Below, one piece after another: positions 40,257-52,419 of a stretch of DNA of 64,000 nucleotides (position 1 is the first letter of the stretch; each line of letters opens with the position of its first letter). The position numbers and the translations under genes were made by a program. The notes beneath the pieces are model-generated. The model was not told the origin of the DNA. It saw nothing but the letters and a program-made list of their open reading frames with translations, and did no database searches. The stretch is from Alphaproteobacteria bacterium (GTDB lineage: Bacteria > Pseudomonadota > Alphaproteobacteria > Micavibrionales > UBA2020): contig JAEUKT010000002.1 of NCBI GenBank assembly GCA_016794125.1, forward strand, positions 1,570,206-1,634,205, read 5' to 3'.

Positions 40257-40496
40257 TCAGCAAGGTAATGCAAAGCGAGTGTTCGCCATAAGAAGGAAAA
40301 GTCCCCATCCAATAACTATTGAAATAATTACGAGGGTACGCGGCTTGAGCTGTTTCTTGATAATCGTTCGCTTATGCAGCCATTTCAAAGCTGCATAAGT
40401 CGCGATCGACACCAATATTGGAATAAGAAACATCAGGAACAATGACCATCGTTCATGACCCGCACAAAAATCTATATTAGAAGGTGTCTCATACAT
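40257..40496 (-). CDS. Small AT-rich membrane protein, 79 aa
   Basis: Two hydrophobic segments (FLMFLIPILVSIATYAAL and TLVIISIVIGWGLFLLMA). Base composition is much AT-richer than neighbouring host genes. It lies with the next gene between coaD and gyrA. Unknown function; possibly acquired by transfer. Confidence 0.5.
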   Translation of the reverse strand: MYETPSNIDFCAGHERWSLFLMFLIPILVSIATYAALKWLHKRTIIKKQLKPRTLVIISIVIGWGLFLLMANTRFALPC

Positions 40497-40506
40497 GATT
40501 ACAACT

Positions 40507-40824
40507 TCAAGGGCATGGGCTCGAATTGCTCATCATTGCATAGTCCAATCCAAGAATGGCCAATATACCGATGATTAAAGATATAATAAAAATCATTTCT
40601 TGGTTGATCTTTATCGGGATGATTTTTTTACGGACAAGGATTGAAAGACTTGCATGACATAGGCATGCAGCTAGTCCGGTAAAAATATAAAATCTCGGCT
40701 CCAGATAAATGGAACTATAAATTACATTTCCGCCAAAATACGAGCATGCATATCCCTGAGCCGGAATAAATAGCAATATTGCCACTACACCAAAAGACCG
40801 AAATAATCCGCTGGCTTTAGGCAA
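40507..40824 (-). CDS. Small AT-rich membrane protein, 105 aa
   Basis: An N-terminal hydrophobic signal-like segment (FGVVAILLFIPAQGYA) and later hydrophobic stretches (FTGLAACLCHASLSILV and MIFIISLIIGILAILGL). AT-rich like its partner, 10 bp upstream of it and 4 bp downstream of the gyrA stop. Unknown function. Confidence 0.5.
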   Translation of the reverse strand: MPKASGLFRSFGVVAILLFIPAQGYACSYFGGNVIYSSIYLEPRFYIFTGLAACLCHASLSILVRKKIIPIKINQEMIFIISLIIGILAILGLDYAMMSNSSPCP

Positions 40825-40828
40825 CGCG

Positions 40829-43543
<2,715 letters not shown>

Positions 43544-43673
43544 GGTTGACGGCCTTTCAGAGTATATTTTGATCGCGTTATTTTTACCATTTTTGGGGCG
43601 TGGGACAAAGACATAAATACTGTCCACAACTTTGCATAACTGTTAAATAAGGATTTGAAAAATATAGTGATTT

Positions 43674-44972
43674 TTAGAGGTGAAAGGCGAAACCAAGTGC
43701 TGCTGACAACCCGAGCGTCGCCAGCAAATTCCATTTGAATTTGAAGGTGCAAACGGCAGCGATTCCCGCGATGAAGAATGCGGGGAAATCGGGCTGCGCC
43801 ACCTTGTAAAGCGTGATGCCCGTCTGCCGGAGAGGCTCGACCTTCGCCCACAACGTATGCAGCGCGAACCATACCGCGAGGTTTAAAATCACGCCTGTCA
43901 CGGCGGCGGTGATGGCGGACAGGGTGGCGGCCATTGCCTTGTTGTGGCGGGCTTGTTCGACATAGGGCGCGCCGAGGAATATCCAGAGGAAGCAGGGCGC
44001 AAATGTCACCCATGCCGCCATGGTCGCGCCCAGCAGGCCGAATAAATGCCCGTGCGGTTTATACGCCGCCAGATAGCCGACATATTCGAGGACAAGGATC
44101 AGCGGCCCCGGCGTGGTTTCCGCAAGGCCAAGGCCGTTCAGCATATCCGCAGGCGGTATCAGCTGCATCTGCGCGACATAGGCGAGCGCGGCATAGGCGC
44201 CGCCGAAGGTTACCACCGCCAGCTTGCTGAATTCCGCGCCGATCTGCGGCAGGATATGCGCCCCGCCAAGGAAATGATACGCCAGCAGCAGCGGCGTAAA
44301 CCAGATCGCCAGCCAGTCGAACAGCGTGCCGAGCGGACGCGCGTAAAGCGGGCTGGCATGGTTCAGCTGGCCTGCGTCCATCATGCGGTCGATGGTGCTG
44401 GGGATGTGCCCGGCGGGTTTTTCGGCGGGCGGGGCGGGCTTGAACGCGCTGTGGCGGCCGACATACCCGATGACCCCCGCACCCAGAACGATGAGGGGGA
44501 AGGGGACATTCACGAAGAAAATGCAGATGAAGGACAGCGCCGCGAGTTTTTTTGCGGCGGCCGATTTAAGCGCGCGTTTGCCGATGCGGATCAAGGCCTC
44601 GATAACAATCACCAGCACGGCGGGTTTCAGGCCGAAGAACAGCGCGGCCACCAGCGGCGCGCTATGGTACTGCGCGTAAATCGCCGCAAGACCGAGCATC
44701 AGCAGGAAGCCCGGCAGCACGAACAGCAGCCCCGCGACAATGCCGCCCCATGTTTTGTGCAGCAGCCAGCCGATATATGTGGCCAGCTGCATCGCCTCCG
44801 GCCCCGGCAGCAGCATGCAGTAATTGAGCGCGTGCAGGAAACGCTGTTCGCTGATCCAGTTTTTTTCCTCGACCAGTATTTTGTGCATCAGCGCAATTTG
44901 CCCCGCGGGCCCGCCGAAGCCGAGACAGCCGATTTTCGCAAAAGTTTTGAACAGGTCGCGTTTGGGAATCAT
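43674..44972 (-). CDS. chrA: Chromate transporter, ChrA family
   Basis: A 432-aa inner-membrane protein of the CHR superfamily. Each half carries the signature: FGGPAGQIALM and LPGPEAMQLATYIG in the first, VTFGGAYAALAYV and AETTPGPLILVLEYVGY in the second. About ten to twelve hydrophobic segments. It exports chromate in the best-studied members; other members have unclear substrates. It lies 130 bp upstream of gyrA on the same strand, probably independent. Confidence 0.9.
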   Translation of the reverse strand: MIPKRDLFKTFAKIGCLGFGGPAGQIALMHKILVEEKNWISEQRFLHALNYCMLLPGPEAMQLATYIGWLLHKTWGGIVAGLLFVLPGFLLMLGLAAIYAQYHSAPLVAALFFGLKPAVLVIVIEALIRIGKRALKSAAAKKLAALSFICIFFVNVPFPLIVLGAGVIGYVGRHSAFKPAPPAEKPAGHIPSTIDRMMDAGQLNHASPLYARPLGTLFDWLAIWFTPLLLAYHFLGGAHILPQIGAEFSKLAVVTFGGAYAALAYVAQMQLIPPADMLNGLGLAETTPGPLILVLEYVGYLAAYKPHGHLFGLLGATMAAWVTFAPCFLWIFLGAPYVEQARHNKAMAATLSAITAAVTGVILNLAVWFALHTLWAKVEPLRQTGITLYKVAQPDFPAFFIAGIAAVCTFKFKWNLLATLGLSAALGFAFHL

Positions 44973-45125
44973 GCCGTGATTTTTAGCATGGATTTACAAG
45001 GGGTTGGGAAGAATCAATGCGGTATTATAAAACCACATAGGTGAAATGTGAGCATAATTAAACGGCTGAAATATATTGATTTTTTCGGTTGTGTTTGACG
45101 ACCTATCTTAGCCATGTAAGGATTT

Positions 45126-45495
45126 AATTATGAGTTAACGACTGGCGGCGAAAGGAGAAGCAAGCAGCGCCAGAAAGACGAAGAAACGAAGACACAAAAC
45201 CCCCGACAGACAAAGGAGCCCGAACAATCGCGGTGACGCGAAACGCCTGAACTATACCTGAAAACCGATACGGACGACGAACCCGAAACGCAAAACAGAA
45301 AGGACATTACTCTCAACCATACGCCGAACAGTGACACTATTTTCCAGCCGCAGACCGGAGGATTGCGAACACAACGAAGAGAGACAGTTTCGCCTTGAGG
45401 GCATCGCGCAGTAACAGAAAGGAGACATCATCATAAAGCGCGATGCCCGGTATTGATAACATCCGCCCCCGCATGCTCAAATGCACGGGGGTTTT
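45126..45495 (+). ncRNA. Putative uracil-poor non-coding RNA
   Basis: The 560-bp gap between chrA and the AsmA-like gene holds a region with no credible frame on either strand. Bases 45141-45300 contain only about 8 T in 160, an extreme depletion. Farther on, GGGCATCGCGC (45399-45409) pairs with GCGCGATGCCC (45438-45448), and a terminator-like hairpin ends at 45495. A promoter may lie near 45095-45125 (TTGACG is visible). The plus orientation is favoured by the terminator. Confidence 0.5.
45466..45495 (+). terminator. Terminator of the putative ncRNA
   Basis: CCCCCG with an inner GCAT/ATGC dyad pairs with CGGGGG and is followed by TTTT on the plus strand. It stands 40 bp before the next coding start. 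Confidence 0.65.
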
Positions 45496-45537
45496 AAAGT
45501 TTTCCCCGCATATAAATAGATATCAAGGACGCTGGTG

Positions 45538-46218
45538 ATGAAAAAGTTTCTAATGCTGTTTCTGGTCATTCTGGTCGGGGCGGGGGTAGCGGTTTACCTG
45601 AATTTCAACAGCACAGCGAAACGGCTGATCGAGGAAGCGGGCACGGCGGCGCTCGGCACGCCGGTGCATGTCAGTTCGCTCACCTTTTCTTTCTCCGAAA
45701 TGAAGGCGGCAATCGGCAAACTGACGATTGACAACCCCAGACCCTACAACAATACCTTCCTGAAAACCGACAGCATCACCTTCGCGGTCGGTGATATCTC
45801 GCGCGAGGTGGTGACGCTGAACGAAGTGGTGGTCGATGGCATGAACGTCACCTATTACGTCGGCGGCACGGGGGCGACGAATATCGACGCGCTGCGCCGG
45901 AACATCAAATCCACGAACGGCAAAAGCCAGGCATCCGCCGAAGCGCCGAAGCTGATCATCAAGAAACTGCGCATCATCAACGCGAAACTGGTGCCGCATC
46001 TGCCCGGCATCGGCGAACAGCCGATTGACCTGCCGCCCATCACCATGACCGATATCGGCACGAAATCAAAACCCGCCACCGCCGCCGAAGTCGCCCGCCA
46101 GGTCGTGCCCCGCATCATGAACGCCGCCACCAATGCCGCGACCAAGGCCAGCATCATGAAACCCGTCGGCAAAGTGATTGACGGCGCGGAGGGAGCTATC
46201 AAGGGGCTGTTTAAATAG
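45538..46218 (+). CDS. AsmA-like inner-membrane-anchored protein
   Basis: A 226-aa protein. An N-terminal anchor (LMLFLVILVGAGVAVYLNF) is followed by a beta-rich AsmA/DUF748-like periplasmic region (GTPVHVSSLTFSFSEMKAAIGKLTIDNP). The start at 45538 follows AAGGA; a GTG 3 bp upstream is in frame. AsmA-type proteins act in envelope lipid homeostasis. Short for the family. Confidence 0.65.
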   Translation: MKKFLMLFLVILVGAGVAVYLNFNSTAKRLIEEAGTAALGTPVHVSSLTFSFSEMKAAIGKLTIDNPRPYNNTFLKTDSITFAVGDISREVVTLNEVVVDGMNVTYYVGGTGATNIDALRRNIKSTNGKSQASAEAPKLIIKKLRIINAKLVPHLPGIGEQPIDLPPITMTDIGTKSKPATAAEVARQVVPRIMNAATNAATKASIMKPVGKVIDGAEGAIKGLFK

Positions 46219-46291
46219 CGTATCTAAATCTGGAAATTACCACCGCCGAGTGCTACGAATCCGGCATTCAATTTATATAAGGATTTTTCGC

Positions 46292-46558
46292 ATGACCCCC
46301 GCAGACAAGCAGAAACTGACGACCGCATTCAACAACGCCGTCAACGCGTCGCCCTATGCCGATGAAACCGTGTTCGGCATCACGACGCAGGACGGCAAAC
46401 CCGTCACCCGCCGCATGCTGGTGGAAGCGACACTGGAATCGCCGCAGTTCTTCAACGAAGTCGACAAGGTGCTGGCGACCGGCAAAGTGACGCTCGATCA
46501 GATCATCGACAAGTTCGAGCAGGGGATGAAGAAATCCAGCCTCGGCCCGCGCCCCTAA
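46292..46558 (+). CDS. Hypothetical protein, 88 aa
   Basis: Starts MTPADKQKLTTAFNNA behind AAGGAT, followed by a strong terminator. Helical and soluble. Unknown function. Confidence 0.6.
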   Translation: MTPADKQKLTTAFNNAVNASPYADETVFGITTQDGKPVTRRMLVEATLESPQFFNEVDKVLATGKVTLDQIIDKFEQGMKKSSLGPRP

Positions 46559-46578
46559 TCGTTGCGGGATAGATTTAA

Positions 46579-46610
46579 AAAAGCCGGAACAGCGATGTTC
46601 CGGCTTTTTT
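46579..46610 (+). terminator. Rho-independent terminator
   Basis: A hairpin AAGCCGGAAC/GTTCCGGCTT with a T run on the plus strand, 20 bp after the stop at 46558. Confidence 0.9.
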
Positions 46611-46632
46611 TACTCTCACCCCGTCATTTACT

Positions 46633-46719
46633 CTCGTCATCCCCGCGAAGGCGGGGATCCAACAGCGGCTGCCATGATTGCGCAAGCTCATGGATTCCCG
46701 CTTTCGCGGGAATGACGAG
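46633..46719. repeat. GC-rich intergenic dyad repeat
   Basis: CGTCATCCCCGCGAAGGCGGGGATCC and the inverse module ending GGAATGACGAG. Same dispersed class as at 39471 and 60125. Confidence 0.7.
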
Positions 46720-46737
46720 GGTTGGTGATATTCGGAT

Positions 46738-47403
46738 TTACTTCTTCTCGTCATCACCCCAAACGCCCGGCGGTTTCGGGGCGGGCGGTTTGATGATGGG
46801 GGCGGGTTTCAGGGTGAGGGCAGGGCGGGTGATGCGCTGGACTTCGTTGCTGAGGTCTTCGAGGTGCTGCATTGCTTTCGGCAGCAGGTCGCGCGCTTCG
46901 GTGATGAAGTTCAGGTTGTTGTCACGGTTGGCATCGGTATCAAAACGGCCGAACAGGTTGAGGCCGTGCATCATCGCGCCGCGGCCGGCATAGAGCGTCA
47001 CCACGCCGGGGCCGATCTGGCTGTCGTCTTCCCATGACCATTCGCCCTTGGTGGCGATGGCGACTATTTCTTTCGCGCGCGTGATTTCTTCGAGCGTCAT
47101 GATCGGGTTCGAGGTTTTGCTGAAACCCGCTTTCAGGTTTTCGATGTCGCCTTCCAACGTTTGAATGTGCAGCAGCGCCTTGGGTAGCAGCGTGCGCGCT
47201 TCGGTCACGAAGGCAAGGTTGTTGAGGCCGTTCATGTCGATCTCGATATTTCCCATGATCGCGGGACCGCGCATATTCGGCGCGGGGTCGGCATGGATGG
47301 AGAATTTGGACGGGCCGATCCAGCTGTCATCCTCGAACGACCAGGGGCCGGGGGTGGCTTTCGTGGAGATTTCCAGCGCGCGTTTTTTCTCTGCGGGGGT
47401 CAT
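46738..47403 (-). CDS. Protein with duplicated ATPGPW-type domain
   Basis: A 221-aa protein from MTPAEKKRALEIS. Two related halves: ATPGPWSFEDDSWIGP … NNLAFVTEARTLLPKALLHI and ATKGEWSWEDDSQIGP … NNLNFITEARDLLPKAMQHL. The ATPGPW and N-x2-FI-x2-AR patterns recall Ea22-like phage proteins. The C-terminus is Pro-rich. A gene duplication fused in tandem; function unknown. Confidence 0.6.
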   Translation of the reverse strand: MTPAEKKRALEISTKATPGPWSFEDDSWIGPSKFSIHADPAPNMRGPAIMGNIEIDMNGLNNLAFVTEARTLLPKALLHIQTLEGDIENLKAGFSKTSNPIMTLEEITRAKEIVAIATKGEWSWEDDSQIGPGVVTLYAGRGAMMHGLNLFGRFDTDANRDNNLNFITEARDLLPKAMQHLEDLSNEVQRITRPALTLKPAPIIKPPAPKPPGVWGDDEKK

Positions 47404-47644
47404 GTTCTGATCCGTGTATCTGCCAAAAAATCCTGCGGGATATGCTTGTTCTAGCACAGTAAAATCAATTCTGTCAAATAGGTTTGGCCATAAGCGTGAC
47501 AAGCCTGCATCACATAAGCCAAAAAGTTCCACGGATATGGGAACAAGGGGTTGCTATCCTCTTATATATTAGGCACATTCTGCCAACTCAAAAACCAAGC
47601 ATGCCGCAATCCGGCTTAACTCGATATATATAAGAGGAAATAAA

Positions 47645-49780
47645 ATGCCGTTTGATCTTCAAACAATCGTGATCGCGTCGGGGGTGCTCGCACTTCTGTA
47701 CGGGATCCTGACAAGCTTCCAGGTCATGTCCAAAAGCGCCGGTAACGCGCGCATGCAGGAAATCGCCGCCGCCATTCAGGAAGGCGCGCAAGCCTACCTG
47801 AACCGCCAATACACCACCATCGCCGCCGTCGGCGTCGTTGTGGGCATCCTGCTGGGCGTGACGCTCGGCCTGCGCACCGGCATCGGTTTCGCAGTGGGTG
47901 CAATCCTCTCGGGTCTTGCCGGTTACATCGGCATGCACGTTTCCGTCCGCGCCAACGTGCGCACGGCTGACGCTGCGCAAAAAGGCCTGCAGGAAGCGCT
48001 GACCGTCGCCTTCAAATCGGGCGCGATCACCGGCCTGCTGGTCGTCGGCCTCGGCCTGCTCGGCGTTGCCGTGTATTACTTCGTCCTGCTGAACAAGAAC
48101 GTGCCGCAGCGCGAAATCCTGGAAGCCCTCGTGGCGCTGGGCTTCGGCGCTTCGCTGATCTCGATCTTCGCGCGCCTTGGCGGCGGTATCTTCACGAAAG
48201 GTGCTGACGTGGGCGCGGATCTTTGCGGCAAGGTTGAAGCCAACCTGCCGGAGGACGATCCCCGCAACCCCGCCGTCATCGCCGACAACGTTGGCGACAA
48301 CGTGGGCGACTGCGCAGGCATGGCTGCCGACCTGTTCGAAACCTATGCCGTCACGCTGGTTGCGACCATGCTGATCGCGGCGTCGGTCTTTGCACCGGAA
48401 GCCGTCCGCGGCGCGATGGAACTGCCGCTGCTGATCTGCGGCCTGTGCATCGTCTCCTCGATCATCGGAACCTACTTCGTGCGTCTCGGCTCGTCGGAAA
48501 ACATCATGGGCGCCCTGTATAAAGGCCTCATCGTGACCGGCATCCTGTCGCTCGGCCTCGTCTGGTGGGCAATCGACGCAACCGTCGGCATGAACACGCA
48601 GCTCGCGCTGCTGTCGGGTGCTACCGTCACCGGCATGAAACTGTTCCATTGCGCGATCGTCGGCCTGGTCGTCACCGCGCTGATGGTCTGGATCACCGAG
48701 TACTATACCTCGACCTCGTTCCGCCCCGTCCGCTCGATTGCGAAAGCATCGGAAACCGGCCACGGCACGAACGTGATCCAAGGTCTGGCGATCTCGCTGG
48801 AAGCAACCGCGCTGCCCGTCGTCGTTATCGCCGTCGGCATCTACGTCGCCTTCAACGCAGCCGGCCTGTACGGCATCTCGCTTGCGGCAACCACCATGCT
48901 GGCGCTCGCCGGCATGATCGTCGCGCTTGACGCTTACGGCCCGGTCACCGACAACGCCGGCGGTATCGCCGAAATGTCGGAACTGCCGAAAAAAGTCCGC
49001 GTCGTCACCGACGCGCTGGACGCTGTCGGCAACACGACCAAGGCTGTCACGAAAGGCTACGCGATCGGTTCCGCCGGTCTTGCGGCCCTCGTGCTGTTCG
49101 CGGCGTTCACCGAAGAGCTGAAGCACTATTTCGGCGCTGCGTCGGAATACGTCACGAAAGGCGGCCATGACGCCCTGACCGTGACCTTCCCGCTCGACGA
49201 GCCCTTCGTCATCATCGGCCTGTTCCTGGGCGGCTTGCTGCCGTACCTGTTCGGCGCGATGTGCATGACCGCTGTCGGCCGTGCGGCCGGCTCGATCGTG
49301 ATCGAAGTGCGCCGCCAGCTGCGCGAGATCCCGGGCATCCTGAAAGGCACTTCCAAGCCTGACTACGGCCGCGCCGTGGACATGCTGACGAAAGCCGCCA
49401 TCGGCGAGATGGTTGTCCCCTCGCTGCTGCCCGTGCTGTCGCCTGTCGTGCTGTTCTACGTCGTGAAGGCCGTTTCCGGCTCCGCTGCTTCCGGCTTCCA
49501 GGCCGTGGGCGCGATGCTGGTCGGCACGATCGTGACGGGCCTGTTCGTTGCTATCTCGATGACCTCGGGCGGCGGCGCATGGGACAACGCGAAAAAATAC
49601 ATCGAAGAAGGCCATTACGGCGGCAAGGGCTCTGATGCCCACAAAGCTGCCGTGACCGGCGACACCGTCGGCGATCCCTACAAGGACACCGCCGGCCCCG
49701 CCGTCAACCCGCTGATCAAGATCACGAACATCGTGGCGATCCTGCTGGTTGCTGTCATCGCCAAGATGATGGTTGGCTAA
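47645..49780 (+). CDS. hppA: Membrane-bound proton-pumping pyrophosphatase
   Basis: A 711-aa integral-membrane enzyme coupling pyrophosphate hydrolysis to proton export. The PPi site motif [14 protein letters not shown] and [13 protein letters not shown] are present. The residue in GNTTKA is Lys, which marks the potassium-independent class. About 16 hydrophobic segments. It helps conserve energy during stress. A terminator follows. Confidence 0.96.
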   Translation: MPFDLQTIVIASGVLALLYGILTSFQVMSKSAGNARMQEIAAAIQEGAQAYLNRQYTTIAAVGVVVGILLGVTLGLRTGIGFAVGAILSGLAGYIGMHVSVRANVRTADAAQKGLQEALTVAFKSGAITGLLVVGLGLLGVAVYYFVLLNKNVPQREILEALVALGFGASLISIFARLGGGIFTKGADVGADLCGKVEANLPEDDPRNPAVIADNVGDNVGDCAGMAADLFETYAVTLVATMLIAASVFAPEAVRGAMELPLLICGLCIVSSIIGTYFVRLGSSENIMGALYKGLIVTGILSLGLVWWAIDATVGMNTQLALLSGATVTGMKLFHCAIVGLVVTALMVWITEYYTSTSFRPVRSIAKASETGHGTNVIQGLAISLEATALPVVVIAVGIYVAFNAAGLYGISLAATTMLALAGMIVALDAYGPVTDNAGGIAEMSELPKKVRVVTDALDAVGNTTKAVTKGYAIGSAGLAALVLFAAFTEELKHYFGAASEYVTKGGHDALTVTFPLDEPFVIIGLFLGGLLPYLFGAMCMTAVGRAAGSIVIEVRRQLREIPGILKGTSKPDYGRAVDMLTKAAIGEMVVPSLLPVLSPVVLFYVVKAVSGSAASGFQAVGAMLVGTIVTGLFVAISMTSGGGAWDNAKKYIEEGHYGGKGSDAHKAAVTGDTVGDPYKDTAGPAVNPLIKITNIVAILLVAVIAKMMVG

Positions 49781-49800
49781 TCTTCGGATAAGCCTCGACA

Positions 49801-49832
49801 AAAAGCCCCTGTCGCAAGACAGGGGCTTTTTT
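49801..49832 (+). terminator. Rho-independent terminator of hppA
   Basis: AAAAGCCCCTGTC pairs with GACAGGGGCTTTT around GCAA, followed by TT. The stem is nearly perfect. Confidence 0.9.
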
Positions 49833-49884
49833 GTATTGACGGGCAGGGGCAAAGGGCTAGAGTGCGTTTCCGTATAAATTTGGA

Positions 49885-50502
49885 GTGAAAGAATTGCCAG
49901 TTACCAAGACATTCATGGAATACACCGAATACGATTTATATAGCAGCGAACAGATGTCGGTCGCCGTGCCGTCGCGCGATCCGCTGGCGATTGATTACAA
50001 GAAACTCGACTGGTGGGCAGCGCCGACCTTTTTGGGCTTTCCGACCGAATTCAAATTCTATGACGCGCAGGTGGACGATGCGGGCAGGGAAATCCCCGGC
50101 ACGCGCACCAATTACTCCAAAAACTATCAGGTCGCCGAAGCGGTGATGAGCCTTGACGAATACAAGGCGCGCGAACTGCCGAAAATCGCGGAAATGAAGG
50201 GCGAGAAACTGAGCCGCTTCCACGCCTTCACGCATGAATTCATCGACGGCGGGTTCAGCCTGTCGAAATCCTTCAAGGCCGCCATCGGGCCCAAGAAGCC
50301 GGTCATGAACTGGTATATCGAACAGGTGGAAACGGCGATACGCGATGCGGAATCGGCGGGTGCCACGCATATTGCGCTGTGGGATAAAAACTCCGCCACG
50401 CCGCCGATTATTGTGACGGCGGATATGATCGTTCTTGACCGTAAACTGGCGCAATTACATCCGGTTGCCGCCAAGCCTGTACCCAGAACGCCGCAGCCTT
50501 GA
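49885..50502 (+). CDS. Hypothetical protein, about 200 aa
   Basis: Soluble; not recognised. Contains FHAFTHEFIDGGFSLSKSFKAAIGP and a C-terminal ATPPIIVTADMIVLDRKLAQL. The start is uncertain: GTG at 49885 lies on the GGAG, and TTG 49894 or ATG 49915 are alternatives. Confidence 0.55.
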   Translation: MKELPVTKTFMEYTEYDLYSSEQMSVAVPSRDPLAIDYKKLDWWAAPTFLGFPTEFKFYDAQVDDAGREIPGTRTNYSKNYQVAEAVMSLDEYKARELPKIAEMKGEKLSRFHAFTHEFIDGGFSLSKSFKAAIGPKKPVMNWYIEQVETAIRDAESAGATHIALWDKNSATPPIIVTADMIVLDRKLAQLHPVAAKPVPRTPQP

Positions 50503-50532
50503 TTTGTTGCCATAATCTGCTAGTATCGCCGG

Positions 50533-51144
50533 ATGTCGAATAACGCACCCAATCCGGCGCGCACGCCGCCGCATGACCCGATCCTGCCCGACAAGGCGGA
50601 GATCGCGCGTTATTTCCATGCGGCCACCATCGGCAATGTGAAGGAAGTTGCGCAATTTATCCGCGACTATCCCGACCTGCTTGAAAACAACGGCTCGTCC
50701 ACCGGCGCCACCGCCATCATTCTGGCGGCAAAGGCGGGTAAGCTGGAAGTGGTGGAATTGCTGGCAGGGCTCGGCGCGAATTTGAACGCGGGCGACAATG
50801 GCGACCAGTCCGCGATTTTCTACGCCGCCGCAAACGGCGAAGTGGCGGTTGCGCGCTTCCTCATCAACCACGGTGTCGATCCGACTGCGCCTAACAAGGC
50901 CGGTGTATCCGCGGTCGCGATTGCCGGCGCGCAGGACTTCCCGATTTTCGGTCAGGAAATGGCAGCGCACCGCGCAAGGCATTTACAGGCCGAAGCAGAT
51001 GCCGAACGCCGGCGGCTGGAGGCGGCGCGCGAAGCATTGCTGCAGAACCTGCGCGACGTGACCGAAACCGTGAAGGGCGGCGTAAAAGGCAAAGTGGCCG
51101 CACCGCGTACCGCCACTTTTGGCAACAAGGGCAAAACGCCGTGA
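50533..51144 (+). CDS. Ankyrin-repeat protein A
   Basis: A 203-aa protein with three ankyrin-like units: GATAIILAAKAGKLEVVELLAGLGANLN, DQSAIFYAAANGEVAVARFLINHGVDPT and a partial last one. The C-terminal part is a basic coil (EADAERRRLEAAREALLQNLRD). It overlaps its paralogue by 4 bp, so the two are translated together. Protein-protein interaction is likely. Confidence 0.75.
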   Translation: MSNNAPNPARTPPHDPILPDKAEIARYFHAATIGNVKEVAQFIRDYPDLLENNGSSTGATAIILAAKAGKLEVVELLAGLGANLNAGDNGDQSAIFYAAANGEVAVARFLINHGVDPTAPNKAGVSAVAIAGAQDFPIFGQEMAAHRARHLQAEADAERRRLEAAREALLQNLRDVTETVKGGVKGKVAAPRTATFGNKGKTP

Positions 51145-51707
51145 GCATGTCGATCAACGACTTTGATGCGCCCACACAGCAATCGCTGCGGGATTCATTG
51201 TTCCGCGCGGCGCGGCTGGGGGAGCTTGATGACCTGCGCACGGTCATCGCCAATTATCCCGACATGCTGAACGACAAGGGTTCATCCTCCGGCGCAACCG
51301 CGCTGGTGCTGGCCGCCGAAAACGGGCATATCCGCGCCGTCAAGTTCCTGCTGGAGCAGGGCGCGGATATCGACGCGACCGACACGGTCGGCCGCAACGC
51401 GTTGTTCATGGCCGCGAAATACGGCAAGGCGAATATCGTGCAGCTGCTGATCGGCATGGGGCAGGACCCCTATCTGGTGCAGGACGGCGCGTCGCCCTAT
51501 ATCATCGCCCGCAACGGCGGCTTCAATGTTCTGGGCGAGGAGATGGTGGGCTGGCGTAAGGAATGGCTGGCCGATGTGGAAAAAGTAAAAGCCGCTGGCG
51601 AAGCCGCGCAGCGCCAACAGGTGACGGAACTGACTGTAAAAATCCGCAGCGGCACCACAAGCGCGGTCGTCGCGCCCAAGACGGCGCGCTTCAAACCGAA
51701 ATTCTGA
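51141..51707 (+). CDS. Ankyrin-repeat protein B
   Basis: A 188-aa paralogue of the previous gene: GATALVLAAENGHIRAVKFLLEQGADID, GRNALFMAAKYGKANIVQLLIGMGQD. The C-terminal tails share AVVAPKTARF/AAPRTATF, so the pair arose by duplication. Confidence 0.75.
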   Translation: MSMSINDFDAPTQQSLRDSLFRAARLGELDDLRTVIANYPDMLNDKGSSSGATALVLAAENGHIRAVKFLLEQGADIDATDTVGRNALFMAAKYGKANIVQLLIGMGQDPYLVQDGASPYIIARNGGFNVLGEEMVGWRKEWLADVEKVKAAGEAAQRQQVTELTVKIRSGTTSAVVAPKTARFKPKF

Positions 51708-51853
51708 TTACGGTTTCTTCGCAAGGCGCAGGATTATTTTTACCGGCTTGAACAAGCAATTCTTTTTCTTCCGCGTCCAGTTTTTCGATCGCTGCCGCCA
51801 GCGATGCGCGGCGTATTTGGAGGTGCGCGTTCTGCGTGCAGGTAGAGTAAGCG

Positions 51854-52291
51854 TTACTTCGTGCCGCCCTTGTTGAACTTGCCAAGGTTGCCGATGAACT
51901 GCTGGACGACGGTGAATTCCTTGCCGGCCGACGGGGTCTTGCGCGACACGATTTTTACATCATGCGACAGCTTGGGATCGACCATCGTGACTTCGGCCAC
52001 GCGGTCCTGTTCGTCGAACACGACCTTGATCGTCTGGCGGCGTTCGACCTTGTGGTCGAAAATGCCCTTCTGGCTGTCGGTTTCGCCGATGTAATACCAT
52101 GTCTTGTTGTCGAAGGGGGAGACGGTCGAAGGCGGACCCCAAAGGCGCTCCACATCTTCGCGGCCTGATTCCTGCACCTTGACCATTTCGACCTGATGTT
52201 TCGGCAGCAGGTTGCCATGGGTGGTGATTTTGGGCGCGCAAGATGTCGTTATCAACAGCGCTGCAAGCAACAGGGCAGGGGCGGATTTCAT
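51854..52291 (-). CDS. bamE: Outer-membrane assembly lipoprotein BamE
   Basis: A 145-aa lipoprotein. Lipobox ITTSC at residues 14-18. The SmpA/OmlA fold has GREDVERLWGPPSTVSPFDNKTWYYIGE, typical of BamE in the BAM complex that inserts beta-barrel proteins. It is divergent from yceD, a pairing conserved in alphaproteobacteria. Confidence 0.88.
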   Translation of the reverse strand: MKSAPALLLAALLITTSCAPKITTHGNLLPKHQVEMVKVQESGREDVERLWGPPSTVSPFDNKTWYYIGETDSQKGIFDHKVERRQTIKVVFDEQDRVAEVTMVDPKLSHDVKIVSRKTPSAGKEFTVVQQFIGNLGKFNKGGTK

Positions 52292-52419
52292 CGAAAAACC
52301 TCTTTAAAAACCAGCCTTTTTATACGGCCTTCCCGCTGAAAAGACAAGGGCATAGGCGAAACCCCTTTGTTTTCATGACAAAAAGTGTATATTCCTGCTT
52401 ATTGAATTGGGCATGAAGC

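Noticed and set aside
45128..45434. Minus-strand frames in the uracil-poor region
   Set aside because: The Ser/Phe/Val/Cys-rich sequences are what T-depleted DNA gives on the reverse strand; no Shine-Dalgarno or family motif.
47588..49852. 754-codon open frame antisense to hppA
   Set aside because: It is rich in Asp, Gly, His and Arg as expected for the shadow of a GC-rich gene; hppA on the other strand is unmistakable.
51691..51885. 64-codon minus-strand frame between the ankyrin gene and bamE
   Set aside because: It overlaps both neighbours' ends and has no clear start signal; a short helical reading may be accidental.
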